Shown in pieces: positions 55,590-64,000 of a stretch of 64,000 nt of DNA (the first letter of the stretch is position 1; each line of letters begins with the position of its first letter). This DNA is from Aquimarina sp. ERC-38 (GTDB lineage Bacteria > Bacteroidota > Bacteroidia > Flavobacteriales > Flavobacteriaceae): the NCBI RefSeq assembly GCF_026222555.1, contig NZ_CP098511.1:1159501-1223500 (forward strand), written 5' to 3'. Made by a program: the position numbers and the translations under genes. Under the pieces are notes generated by a model, which was given only the letters and a program-made list of their open reading frames with translations, ran no database searches and was not told the DNA's origin.

Positions 55590-57254
55590 ATGAAAGAACG
55601 AATAAGAACCCGGGCGCAGGAGAGCTCAAATGCAATTGAACGTATGTACATTACGATGCGGCACTTGTTTAACCGGGGATTTTATAAACCTATGGGGGTA
55701 TCCGGAGAAACCTTACGGGAATCCTTACTGATCTTACGCCCCGAAATTTATGGGTCTATTGCGGATGCTAAGATAGAACTTAATGGTTTATTGTACGTAA
55801 TGGACCGATTGCCCTTAGGTATTGAAGAATGTCGTTATATTAACCTTACTAGTGAGGAAGGCTATAAAGATTCGCATTTTGAAACGATTATTCCGCCAAA
55901 GAGGAGAAGAAATTGTTACCGTATCGATGCGGAACAAATGAATATTGAAATCACCCGGGGCAGGTCTGATATTTATGATATTTTAACCCACCTTACTTAT
56001 CTTTTTATTGAATCCCATAAAATTAAAGACCGGGTTTTAATTAATGAGGAAGGGAGTGTTACCCGGGATTGGAAACGCTTAAAAAGTGTGGTTCTTAGTA
56101 AAGCGGAACTTTCTAAAATCGAAGAGGAAGTAGCTTTAACTCATACGGCAAGTGTATTGGGAAGAACCTTTAGTGAAGTTTCGGAGATCTATAATAAATT
56201 TAGCTGTGCAGAAAATAAGGATCGGTTTTTACATATTGTTTATTGGTTGGGTTCTTTGGCCCTTGAAGAAACCTTAGATAATAAGAAGAGAATTGTTACC
56301 TTTAGCCCGGTATTAAGAGAACGTTTAGGACACCATATACATGGAGAAATCTGGGCTCGTACGATTAAGCAGCAATTAGAAAAGTTGGATTTACTTACCC
56401 GGCCTTTGCACATTATTAGTGCAAATATGCATAGTGTGATGAATACGTTGTATGCTAAAGAAGCGTTACAGTCTGAGAAAAAAAAGTCCGAATTTGAGTT
56501 GTACGAAGCCTTAAGCCAAAAAGTAAATGGTAAGTTGCGAACTAAAGTGGAAAAGTGGGCCGTACAAAACGGAATGACTTTTTTAAAGGATCAAAGCGGG
56601 ACTAATATTGATGTTCAGATTTTTGACTTGTCAAAGGATGCTAGTTTTGCAAAAGATACTGCCGAAGATAAAAGTAAGATACCAGTACTTATTGTGATGG
56701 ATTATGCTTTTGGAGAACAGGCGTACGAAACGATGGATGAATTGTTAAAACCTTATATAAAACCGAAGCATACGGCTTACCTGGACGTAAAATCCATTTC
56801 GATCATGGGTAAAGCAGGTATATTGGATGGTGGAAAAGGAGATGTAATGATTCCGTCCGCACATGTTTTTGAAGGTACGGCAGATAATTATCCGTTTGAT
56901 AACCAATTAAAGAAAGCAAATTTTAAGAATAAAAATATTGATATTTATGATGGAGCTATGATTACGGTTTTGGGTACGTCTTTACAGAACCGGGATATCC
57001 TGAAGTTTTTTCATGAAAGTACCTGGAATATCATTGGGTTGGAAATGGAAGGAGCCCATTATCAAAAAGCCATACAAGCTGCCTCTAAAATCAGGGGGAG
57101 TTTAAAATCAGATGTAAAAGTGCGTTACGCGTATTATGCCTCGGATAACCCTCTAGAGACAGGAAGTACCTTAGCATCGGGGGGATTAGGTACTTCAGGG
57201 GTGAAGCCTACTTATGTAATTACAAAAAAGATTATTGAACAAATTTTAGATTGA
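55590..57254 (+). CDS. Conserved protein of unknown function with nucleoside-phosphorylase-like C-terminus
   Basis: This 554-residue, apparently cytoplasmic protein has no signal peptide or membrane segment. The N-terminal half (about 1-320) is helical, with SSNAIERMYITMRHLFNRGFYK and LLILRPEIYGSIADAK, and ends in an HIISANMHSVMNTLYA segment. The C-terminal half (about 355-554) alternates strands and helices: IPVLIVMDYAFG, SISIMGKAGILDGGKGDVMIP and IIGLEMEGAHYQKAI (EMEG at about 484-487). The GxEMEG motif and the preceding GAMITVLGTSLQ strand are hallmarks of PNP/UDP-phosphorylase and AMP-nucleosidase folds. I think the family exists as a domain of unknown function in Flavobacteriia but cannot cite it surely. 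Reaction unknown. The Wzz-like gene starts 9 bases later. Confidence 0.7.
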   Translation: MKERIRTRAQESSNAIERMYITMRHLFNRGFYKPMGVSGETLRESLLILRPEIYGSIADAKIELNGLLYVMDRLPLGIEECRYINLTSEEGYKDSHFETIIPPKRRRNCYRIDAEQMNIEITRGRSDIYDILTHLTYLFIESHKIKDRVLINEEGSVTRDWKRLKSVVLSKAELSKIEEEVALTHTASVLGRTFSEVSEIYNKFSCAENKDRFLHIVYWLGSLALEETLDNKKRIVTFSPVLRERLGHHIHGEIWARTIKQQLEKLDLLTRPLHIISANMHSVMNTLYAKEALQSEKKKSEFELYEALSQKVNGKLRTKVEKWAVQNGMTFLKDQSGTNIDVQIFDLSKDASFAKDTAEDKSKIPVLIVMDYAFGEQAYETMDELLKPYIKPKHTAYLDVKSISIMGKAGILDGGKGDVMIPSAHVFEGTADNYPFDNQLKKANFKNKNIDIYDGAMITVLGTSLQNRDILKFFHESTWNIIGLEMEGAHYQKAIQAASKIRGSLKSDVKVRYAYYASDNPLETGSTLASGGLGTSGVKPTYVITKKIIEQILD

Positions 57255-57263
57255 GTTTAGTTT

Positions 57264-58250
57264 ATGGATAAGCAATATAGCAATGATGATGATGTTGATT
57301 TAAGGCAGATATATAAATTTTTAAATGCTTTTTTTAAGAAGCTATTTAGATTAATATTAGAGATCTTAATATTTTACAGAAGAAGGGCTATTGTTATTTT
57401 AGTGCTATTAGTTTTAGGACTAGTTTTGGGCTATTTTTACGATCAGAGTTCAGGAGTTTATAAAAGATATTACCAAGAAATTATTCTAGAACCAAAATAT
57501 GGATCAACTCAATACTTGTATGAATATATAGATAATCTTAAAATAAAAGCTAGTAACAAGGAGTATGATAATTCTCTAGGTTTAGATTCTATATGGATGA
57601 ATAATTTACATTCTATAACCTTAGAGCCTGTTAAAATATTAGAGGATGTTATCGATCAATTATATGCAAAATATGAAAAACAAAATTTTGAGGTAGTAGT
57701 TGAAAATTTTGATAATGAAGAAGAAGAAAGTACTTACCGAAACTTTTATAAATTTCATAAACTAATAATTGAATTAAAAGGTACTACTCAAACAGGTACT
57801 AATATCGCAAATGGAATTTTAAATGCTATAAATAGTAACGATTATTATCTTAAATATTTTAATACCATTCAAGATCAGGCTAGAACAGATATTGAACAAA
57901 GTGAGAACTCTATTAATTTTATAAATCAATATCTAATTAAACTAAATAAAACAGAAAATGAGAATGATAATAAGGTTGTTGTAATTGCAGATGAATCAAA
58001 AACAATAACTATAGCCTCACTACTAAACCAAAAAGAAATTTTGTTAGAAAAAGTTAAAGAAATGAATGAAATTTTAAACTTACATACTGCGGTATTGGTT
58101 AAAGTTAGTGATACTGGAATTATTAAATATAAGGTTGAGCTGGGAAAACAGGCAATACTATTAGTTCCTTTAATACTGATATCAGTTTTTTCCCTAATAT
58201 CTTTTTTATTTTATTTATATCGACAAATGATTCGGTTTGTTCGTGAGTAA
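57264..58250 (+). CDS. Wzz-like polysaccharide chain-length protein, paralogue 1
   Basis: This 328-residue protein has the two-membrane-segment layout of Wzz/PCP proteins: an acidic N-terminus (DDDVDLRQIYKFL), a first helix (AIVILVLLVLGLVLGYFY, about residues 46-63), a 230-residue periplasmic region with a coiled-coil end (LLNQKEILLEKVKEMNEIL), and a last helix (AILLVPLILISVFSLISFLFYLY, split: LLVPLILISVFSL). It lacks a P-loop tyrosine kinase domain. It resembles the next gene in both terminal regions, for example YYQEIILEPKYGSTQYLY. It probably sets glycan chain length or assists export at the inner membrane. It marks the start of the AT-rich polysaccharide locus. Confidence 0.7.
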   Translation: MDKQYSNDDDVDLRQIYKFLNAFFKKLFRLILEILIFYRRRAIVILVLLVLGLVLGYFYDQSSGVYKRYYQEIILEPKYGSTQYLYEYIDNLKIKASNKEYDNSLGLDSIWMNNLHSITLEPVKILEDVIDQLYAKYEKQNFEVVVENFDNEEEESTYRNFYKFHKLIIELKGTTQTGTNIANGILNAINSNDYYLKYFNTIQDQARTDIEQSENSINFINQYLIKLNKTENENDNKVVVIADESKTITIASLLNQKEILLEKVKEMNEILNLHTAVLVKVSDTGIIKYKVELGKQAILLVPLILISVFSLISFLFYLYRQMIRFVRE

Positions 58251-58374
58251 CTTATTTAATATAATCAATTTATTCAGTATTATTTTAAAATTTTAGATTC
58301 ATATTATATCTAGATTTGTTTAATATAAACTTATTAAATCTATCAGTTAGTAACTTAAATTATTTAAAAAAATC

Positions 58375-59421
58375 ATGAGCCAACAGGGTAATTCTCAAAA
58401 AGAAATAGATTTAGGTGAACTATTTGCTTTGATTGGAAAGGCTTTTTCAAATTTTTTCAAGTTTTTAGGAAGTATCATTAAAGTAGTTTTTAATGTCTTT
58501 ATTTCTTTTTTAATTTTTATTCAAAAGTTTATAGTAGTATTTGTCGTTACTATCATTTTGGGAGTGATTATTGGTTGGTTTATTGACAACTCAAAGGATA
58601 AAATATATCGTTCTTCTATGATTGTTGAACCTAATTTTAACAGTGTTCAGCAGCTATATAATAATATCGAATTTTATAACGAATTAGCACAGGAGAAAGA
58701 ATATGAAGCACTATCCGAAGCTTTGAAAATATCTAAAGAGCAAGCAGAAAGTATTAAAAAAATCATTATAGAATCTTTCTCAGACCAGACTCAAAAAATA
58801 AGACAGTTTAGTGAATTTATTCAGGAATTAGATACAGTCTCACGTAAATTAATTACTTACGAGGATTATCTGAAGAATTTTAACGATATCAATTCGAAAT
58901 TTCATAAAATTACTATTGAATCTAAAAACTCAATAATTGCTAAAAAATGTCAACCGGCTATCGTAAAATCTATAGAAAATAATGATTATTTTAAATTACA
59001 GAAAATAGTTAATGACCAAAATTTGGCACTTCAGGATACTATAATAGAAAAGCAGTTAGTTGCAATTGACTCTCTTCAAAATTTATATCAAAAATTGCGT
59101 ATAATCGAAGCAAATAAATCTAATAATGCTTCAACTAACATAAATTTGTCAGAAGGAAATTCTAAGACAACTACTGAAATAGATTTGTTAAAAGAAAGCA
59201 GATTACTTAAAGAATCTCAAATTAAATTAAATTCTATAAAGGCTAACACAAAAAATACAATTAATATTATCTCTGATTTTCCGCGGAAAGGAGTACTAAT
59301 AAATGATTGGATAACTAAGTGGAAATTTTTTCTTCCTTTAGTATTAATTATTACTGCGTTTTCAACTCTTTTATTGTTAAGGTTAAATAAGTTTTTAAAA
59401 GTGTATTCTCTCAATAAATAA
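58375..59421 (+). CDS. Wzz-like polysaccharide chain-length protein, paralogue 2
   Basis: This 348-residue protein has the same layout as its neighbour. EIDLGELFALIGKAFSNFFKF is followed by a first helix (FIVVFVVTIILGVIIGWFID, about residues 61-80), then YRSSMIVEPNFNSVQQLYNNI, which aligns with the paralogue, a long helical periplasmic part, and a C-terminal helix (FFLPLVLIITAFSTLLLLRL, about 318-337). No kinase domain is present. It is separated from paralogue 1 by 124 AT-rich bases and followed 13 bases later by a glycosyltransferase. Two such proteins may form a mixed oligomer or serve different polymers. Confidence 0.7.
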   Translation: MSQQGNSQKEIDLGELFALIGKAFSNFFKFLGSIIKVVFNVFISFLIFIQKFIVVFVVTIILGVIIGWFIDNSKDKIYRSSMIVEPNFNSVQQLYNNIEFYNELAQEKEYEALSEALKISKEQAESIKKIIIESFSDQTQKIRQFSEFIQELDTVSRKLITYEDYLKNFNDINSKFHKITIESKNSIIAKKCQPAIVKSIENNDYFKLQKIVNDQNLALQDTIIEKQLVAIDSLQNLYQKLRIIEANKSNNASTNINLSEGNSKTTTEIDLLKESRLLKESQIKLNSIKANTKNTINIISDFPRKGVLINDWITKWKFFLPLVLIITAFSTLLLLRLNKFLKVYSLNK

Positions 59422-59434
59422 AAAACGAAAATTA

Positions 59435-60640
59435 ATGAGACAACTTCACCTAATTAGTGCAATGTACTCTTCTAAAGGTCATGGTCGCGAGTATATTGAA
59501 GAATTTTGTTTCAGATTGAAAGATAATTTTCAAATAACTTTATATCTCGCATCAAAAATTAAAATAGATTCTTTTTCAAACGATATCAACATTGTGACTA
59601 TTGATGTTGATTACGAAAAGACTAATGCAGAAAACTTTAGAAAATATAAATTTTTTGCGCCTTATATAAGATCTTTATCAAAGCAAAAGAAATCTTACAA
59701 CTACTATAAAGCAATAGTAGCTAAGCAACTAATAAAAAAAGATTCTATAGTATATATAATGGATTACGATGTTTTCCCTTTACCTTTTCTTATAAAAGGT
59801 TTAAAAAAATTTGAAGTAGATATTTATTTATGGATACATAGTGCGAAATTAGATTCTAAAGATTTTCTTTATAATGCCTATAAGCGTATTTTCATATACA
59901 TATTTAATAATAAAATTCTTAAAGGAGTTAATGGTGTAATAGTTAATGGAGTAAAAATAAAAACAGTCCTAGAGAACCATTTAGATATTTCAAAAGATAA
60001 AATTCATGTTATTCAATATCCAAGCATATTGAAGTATAAAAAAATCGAGAAAAAAGAGGCACGTAAACAATTGAAATTTAAAAAAGATGAAAACATTGTT
60101 TTATTTTTTGGACTTTTAAGGAGAGATAAGAATATCGAAAAATTAGTTAGAATAATATCAAAATGTAAGAGCCAACCAAAATTGATAATAGCTGGAGCTG
60201 AAGCTTCTATAACTAAAAAAGAAATTATTGGATGGGTTGAAAAATATAACTTGGAAAATTTTTATTTAGATATTGATTATATATCTGAAAGAAAGATAGC
60301 TTTATATTATAGTTGCAGCGATTTATTAATATTGACTTATGATTTAGAATCAAAGTCTCAAAGTGGTCCTTTATCGTTAGCTAGAGAATTTACTTTACCT
60401 GTAATCGTTTCAAATTCTGAAGAAATTGGATATTACGTTAAATCAAACAATGTTGGTGTGGTTATTAATAGTTATAATGATGAAGATTTTTCAAAAGAAA
60501 TAGATAGTTATTTTATAAATTTTAAGGAAAATAATAGGTATTATCATCAAAAGATAAATATTGCTAAGGAAAAATTTTCTTGGGAAGTCGCTAGAGAATT
60601 ATATATTAATATTTTTACAAAGCAAAATAGAAATGTGTAA
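59435..60640 (+). CDS. Glycosyltransferase, GT4-like
   Basis: This 401-residue protein has a GT-B fold pattern. The N-terminal domain starts MRQLHLISAMYSSKGHGREY, with a glycine-rich acceptor loop. The C-terminal domain begins ENIVLFFGLLRRDKNIEKLV (about residues 214-233), contains PKLIIAGAEAS, and has the nucleotide-sugar site around SQSGPLSLAREFTLPVIVSNSEEIG (split: SQSGPLSLAREF, about 308-319). The usual E-x7-E is present in modified form. It probably adds a sugar to the lipid-linked repeat unit on the cytoplasmic face. Donor and linkage are not inferable. Confidence 0.85.
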   Translation: MRQLHLISAMYSSKGHGREYIEEFCFRLKDNFQITLYLASKIKIDSFSNDINIVTIDVDYEKTNAENFRKYKFFAPYIRSLSKQKKSYNYYKAIVAKQLIKKDSIVYIMDYDVFPLPFLIKGLKKFEVDIYLWIHSAKLDSKDFLYNAYKRIFIYIFNNKILKGVNGVIVNGVKIKTVLENHLDISKDKIHVIQYPSILKYKKIEKKEARKQLKFKKDENIVLFFGLLRRDKNIEKLVRIISKCKSQPKLIIAGAEASITKKEIIGWVEKYNLENFYLDIDYISERKIALYYSCSDLLILTYDLESKSQSGPLSLAREFTLPVIVSNSEEIGYYVKSNNVGVVINSYNDEDFSKEIDSYFINFKENNRYYHQKINIAKEKFSWEVARELYINIFTKQNRNV

Positions 60641-60664
60641 CTTTTTGCAAAAAAAGACTATTTT

Positions 60665-61915
60665 ATGCTAGAAAAATTCAAGATTAATCCAAATTATTTC
60701 GGCATTCTTAAAAATTTTAGTTATCTATCTCTTTTTCAAATTTTAAATCTTTTTGTTCCTTTGATTATTTATCCTTATCTAATTAATCAATTAGGAAAGG
60801 AAAATTATGGTATTGTAATTTACGCTCAAGCCATAACTGCTTTTTTTGCTGTAATTGTTAACTTTGGTTTTAATATAACAGGAACGAAGGATGTTTCAAT
60901 CTATAGAAATAACATCAGAAAGTTAAGTCAGATTGTATGTACAATCTTGTTAATTAAAGCAGTATTATTTTTAATATCTATAATACTTTTATTAATTTTC
61001 ATACATACAATTATAGACACTAGAGAACAAGATCTACTTTTTTTATTTAGTATTTACGTAGCTGTAAATGAATTTTTATTTCCATTATGGTATTTTCAAG
61101 GAGTTGAGAAAATGAAATTTATAAGTATTATAAATTTTATCACTAAATTTTTATCAATAATTCTTATTTTTCTTTTTATTCATAGTTCTAAAGATGGAAC
61201 TACGTTACAATTTATTTTCTTCATTACTTCAATTCTTGGAGGGGCAATCTCTCTTTTTATAATTTTTTATGTAGATAAGATAAGGTTAATATTATTACCT
61301 AGAAATGAAATAATTATATTGATTAAAAAAAGTTTTTATGTATTTGTTTCTAAAGGATGTTTCTTATTCACCGAAAGTATAAGTAAAATTATAATAGAGA
61401 AGAATTTTGGTACAGCAGATCTAGCCGTCTATGATTTAGGAATAAGAATCATGGCAATATTAAAAAAACCGTTCTTAATATTAACTCAAGCTGTCTATCC
61501 AAATTTAAGTTCGACAAAAGATATGACTTTTTCAAAAAAAATATTAATAAGATCAATTATTACAAGTTTTATATTGTATGGAATTATAATTTTACTATCA
61601 AACCAAATCTCTTTATTTTTTCTTTCTGAAGAAAATTCTTTGCTAAACTTAACAATCTTGATAATGGGGCTTTCTGTACCTCTTACTGCAATTACATGGG
61701 GTTTAGGCGAAAATATGTTAGTTGTTATGGGCTTTTATAAAGAGTATAACATTAGTACGATTTTACAAATGATAACATTTTTTATATGTATACTTATTTA
61801 TTATACAGTTTATAATTCTATTTCTTTTAATTTTATTTTAGTTTTATACATTCTACCAATCTTATCAGAAGTAGTTTATAGGTATAAATCAGTTAAATCT
61901 TTTAAATTAATCTAA
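60665..61915 (+). CDS. Oligosaccharide repeat-unit flippase (Wzx, polysaccharide transporter family)
   Basis: This 416-residue very hydrophobic protein has about 12 predicted membrane segments. The N-terminal LSLFQILNLFVPLIIYPYLINQLGKENYGIVIYAQAI (about residues 20-56) is typical of Wzx/MATE-like flippases, with a further match in FPLWYFQGVEKMKFISIINF (split: FPLWYFQGVEKM). It would flip undecaprenyl-linked repeat units across the inner membrane for Wzy polymerisation. It follows the glycosyltransferase by 24 bases. Confidence 0.88.
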   Translation: MLEKFKINPNYFGILKNFSYLSLFQILNLFVPLIIYPYLINQLGKENYGIVIYAQAITAFFAVIVNFGFNITGTKDVSIYRNNIRKLSQIVCTILLIKAVLFLISIILLLIFIHTIIDTREQDLLFLFSIYVAVNEFLFPLWYFQGVEKMKFISIINFITKFLSIILIFLFIHSSKDGTTLQFIFFITSILGGAISLFIIFYVDKIRLILLPRNEIIILIKKSFYVFVSKGCFLFTESISKIIIEKNFGTADLAVYDLGIRIMAILKKPFLILTQAVYPNLSSTKDMTFSKKILIRSIITSFILYGIIILLSNQISLFFLSEENSLLNLTILIMGLSVPLTAITWGLGENMLVVMGFYKEYNISTILQMITFFICILIYYTVYNSISFNFILVLYILPILSEVVYRYKSVKSFKLI

Positions 61916-62210
61916 GACAATTTTAAATTGATTTATTGGGTTTTGATGCTCATAATAAGTAACAAAAGTTAAATAAATTTGAATATAATTTTATTTATAA
62001 GAAAATTCTGCTAAAAATGGTAGATAAGTTAAATGCATAAATTATAGCTAATATTATTTAAGCTAATTTTAATAAGAATATATATTAAGATATTTTATAA
62101 CTAGTAATATTATCACATTCTTTGCAAAAAAATCCATATTAAAAACTAGTCAATATTAAATTGAAAAAAGAAACATACTATTCTGCTAAGTTCACCGGTT
62201 CAATATTAAA
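61916..62210. other. AT-rich gap within the polysaccharide locus
   Basis: Almost 300 bases of very AT-rich DNA lie between wzx and wzy. There is a short palindrome CAATTTTAAATTG near 61918-61930 right after the wzx stop. No ORF or RNA gene is recognised, and a promoter for wzy could lie here. Confidence 0.5.
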
Positions 62211-63581
62211 GTGAATATTGTATTAAATACTACAACTACTTCAAGGATTAAAATCTTTATGATTTTAACTCTTGCTTATTCTTTTCTGAACTCCGGATTG
62301 ATATCTTATATGCTATTAATTTTCTGGAGCTTTATATCCGTAATATTTCTACTAAAAGGGGATAGATCGATTTTTTATGCTTTGATATTAGCTAATGCTT
62401 ATCAGGTTTATGGTAATTCTATTTATCAAAGTAACTTTATATATATCTCTATAATTTATTTTTTAATATTAACATTTTTTAGTTTAGAATGGAAAAAATT
62501 ATTAAAAGCACCGTTAATTTTTTTGTTCTTAATTTTATTTCTAATGGTTAGAATAGTGATTGGGGCAATAGATGTATTTAGTATTTACTTCTTTATTGTT
62601 GAACTTGTTTTGTTTTTTACTCTATTTTTATTTGCTATCTACTTTTTTAACAGCTCGCTTAAGGAAAGTCAAATTTTTATTAACGAACTGAGGAACTACA
62701 CCCTTATATATTTTCCTTATTATAGTATAATATCTCTTACTAAAGGAGAACTAATCAATCTTAAACCTTTCTATTTAGACGAATTTGGTCACTTTTATTT
62801 AATTAGCATTCTACCCATAATTTTTCTTACAATAAAAAGTAAGAAAACAATTGTATTTTTAATAATTTTTCACTTATTATTTATAACTATTCGTGTTAAA
62901 TACTTGTTTATAAGTAGTTTTGCTTTTATTGGCGCCGGTATTGCATTAATTATTATCACTATTTTCTATTTGAAAAAGTTTACTAAAATTTTGATTCCAA
63001 TAATTTTAATATTAGGAATATTAACTTATATAGTTCAAAATAACTCTAGCGTATTTGGTAATCATAAAATAGATCAAATTAGTAAGACTTTAAAGAAATT
63101 ACCTGAACTATCCAATTTAAGCCAATTAAACAAGGTACCTAATTCACCAAGAACTAGAATATTGGAAGTGCTCAATATACATGCAGATTTAAGTAATAGC
63201 GGACTTCTTTTTCTTTTTTTTGGCAAAGGGATAGGTGGGTATTTTACAGATAGAGAGTTCCCATTTCGTAATTATAATGTCAGATTAGATAAGTCTGCTT
63301 TTTCTAGTAAAGAAATTTTGGAGAGTAAATTTATAAAACCTCATAATACCATACCATACGTTCTTTTAAAGCTTGGATATCTAGGTGTTTTATTTATTCT
63401 GTATGTTTGTTATCTAAGTTTGAAATATCTTCCTAAGGATTATTGGATAAGATATGTAGTTACCGCTTATATTCTTATATTGTTTGGAGCAGGATTTAAG
63501 AATTTCATAATTATTGGAAGTTTAATTGGAATAGTTTTTAGTTATGAAGCAAAAATTAATAGTAGTAGACTTTCTGGCTGA
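62211..63581 (+). CDS. O-antigen/capsule polymerase (Wzy-like)
   Basis: This 456-residue protein has at least ten predicted membrane segments and a large periplasmic loop at about residues 285-380, the usual Wzy layout. The loop has NSPRTRILEVLNIHADL, a G-rich LFFGKGIGGYF segment, and KPHNTIPYVLLKLGYLGVLF, resembling the Wzy_C region of O-antigen ligase/polymerase proteins. The start is GTG at 62211 or ATG at 62259; I keep the GTG with low certainty. It polymerises repeat units at the periplasmic face. The next gene starts inside its last 38 bases. Confidence 0.82.
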   Translation: MNIVLNTTTTSRIKIFMILTLAYSFLNSGLISYMLLIFWSFISVIFLLKGDRSIFYALILANAYQVYGNSIYQSNFIYISIIYFLILTFFSLEWKKLLKAPLIFLFLILFLMVRIVIGAIDVFSIYFFIVELVLFFTLFLFAIYFFNSSLKESQIFINELRNYTLIYFPYYSIISLTKGELINLKPFYLDEFGHFYLISILPIIFLTIKSKKTIVFLIIFHLLFITIRVKYLFISSFAFIGAGIALIIITIFYLKKFTKILIPIILILGILTYIVQNNSSVFGNHKIDQISKTLKKLPELSNLSQLNKVPNSPRTRILEVLNIHADLSNSGLLFLFFGKGIGGYFTDREFPFRNYNVRLDKSAFSSKEILESKFIKPHNTIPYVLLKLGYLGVLFILYVCYLSLKYLPKDYWIRYVVTAYILILFGAGFKNFIIIGSLIGIVFSYEAKINSSRLSG

Positions 63582-64000
63582 AATAGGGCATGTAAAAATG
63601 CTACAGAATTATATTTCTATATTATCAGAAAAATACGACATCTGGTTTATATCATCTGTTAAATATTGTGAATTGATAAATACTTCAAATTATCATACTA
63701 TTAGTAATAAATATTTTGATTGGAAATCTAAGTTCGAATTTGTGAAGAATCAAGTTCAAATTATTAAAAAAGTTAAAGGTTTTATAAAAGTTACTGACTT
63801 GGTTTTTATTACCTCTTTTGAAAATATATCTTTTTCAATTTTTTGGAAACATGAAAAGACCTTTGCATTAATACATAATAACTTGAATAAAAATAGAGTT
63901 AGTGACTTTTTCTTTAAAAGAATAAAAACTGCTATTTCATTCTTTGTTTTTGAAGACTATATTAAAGAATACTTAGTTAATATTGTAAGTAACAAAACCT
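63544..64000 (+). CDS. Probable glycosyltransferase, N-terminal part (cut by window end)
   Basis: ATG at 63544 opens a frame that stays open to the last base (152 codons), starting MKQKLIVVDFLAEIGHVKML. It overlaps the end of the Wzy-like gene by 38 bases. The alternating strand-helix pattern (KYDIWFISSVKY, TDLVFITSFENI, KTFALIHNNLNK) resembles the N-terminal domain of GT-B glycosyltransferases, and the surrounding locus supports that. The diagnostic C-terminal domain is outside the window, so this is an inference. Confidence 0.6.
   Translation, partial: MKQKLIVVDFLAEIGHVKMLQNYISILSEKYDIWFISSVKYCELINTSNYHTISNKYFDWKSKFEFVKNQVQIIKKVKGFIKVTDLVFITSFENISFSIFWKHEKTFALIHNNLNKNRVSDFFFKRIKTAISFFVFEDYIKEYLVNIVSNKT

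Noticed and set aside
1-64000. A defence system, prophage, integrative element or biosynthetic cluster
   Set aside because: I looked for nucleases, helicases, reverse transcriptases, toxin-antitoxin pairs, integrases, transposases, NRPS/PKS and lanthipeptide genes and saw none among the supported ORFs. The accessory content is gliding adhesin and surface polysaccharide.

Overview
The window looks like a chromosomal segment from a gliding marine or soil member of the Flavobacteriia (Bacteroidota, probably Flavobacteriaceae). The signs are low GC, type IX secretion (T9SS) sorting domains of both kinds (A and B), a complete sprC-sprD-sprB-sprF gliding-motility locus, TAnnTTTG-type -7 promoter boxes, and several families largely confined to Bacteroidota (DUF4175, DUF4837, PorP/SprF). 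I cannot name the genus from sequence alone. There is no rRNA, CRISPR array, insertion sequence, integrase or prophage gene.

Layout. 1-5036: the end of an M1 aminopeptidase, rnpA, an S41 C-terminal processing protease and a Kelch protein with a type A T9SS tail. 5046-5952 (minus): an ElaA-like acetyltransferase and rpiB. 5953-7169: AT-rich and gene-poor, with at most two tiny ORFs. 7170-10801: RNase R, a secreted DUF2807 protein and a LysE-type exporter, followed by tRNA-Cys on the minus strand. 10939-13988: folB and glnS diverge from a very compact double promoter, then a GNAT enzyme. 14044-18211: a small secreted protein and an SPFH protein, an isolated GT32-like glycosyltransferase, then gltX overlapping a DUF4177 protein. 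18536-26382: DUF4175 membrane protein, ybeY, two parS-like palindromes, mnmG, a methyltransferase and a Skp-like lipoprotein. 26472-27437 (minus): a repeat-containing lipoprotein whose signal peptide is frameshifted. 28101-46612: the sprCDBF locus, the largest block, with a 3846-residue SprB adhesin. 46621-55392: holB, pgk, a LysM lytic transglycosylase, a DUF4837 lipoprotein, tatA, an M23 peptidase and a GH3-family protein. 55590-57254: a protein with a nucleoside-phosphorylase-like C-terminus. 57264-64000: the start of a surface-polysaccharide locus (two Wzz-like paralogues, two glycosyltransferases, Wzx, Wzy), visibly more AT-rich and cut by the window end.

How it fits together. Most of the window is conserved housekeeping: RNA processing, aminoacyl-tRNA synthesis, folate, glycolysis, replication clamp loading and cell-wall turnover. 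The accessory content is mainly cell surface. SprB would be the mobile adhesin moved along the surface by the gliding machinery and exported by T9SS, SprF its dedicated outer-membrane partner, and SprC and SprD accessory factors. SprD combines a PorP-type barrel, a very long charged helix with an internal duplication, and two SPOR-like repeats. The polysaccharide locus at the right edge probably makes a capsule or O-antigen through the Wzx/Wzy route.

The observations I consider most worth a second look are the paired parS-like sites at ybeY/mnmG, the SprD architecture, a protease-associated domain inserted in SprB, the frameshifted lipoprotein start, and the uncharacterised phosphorylase-like protein.
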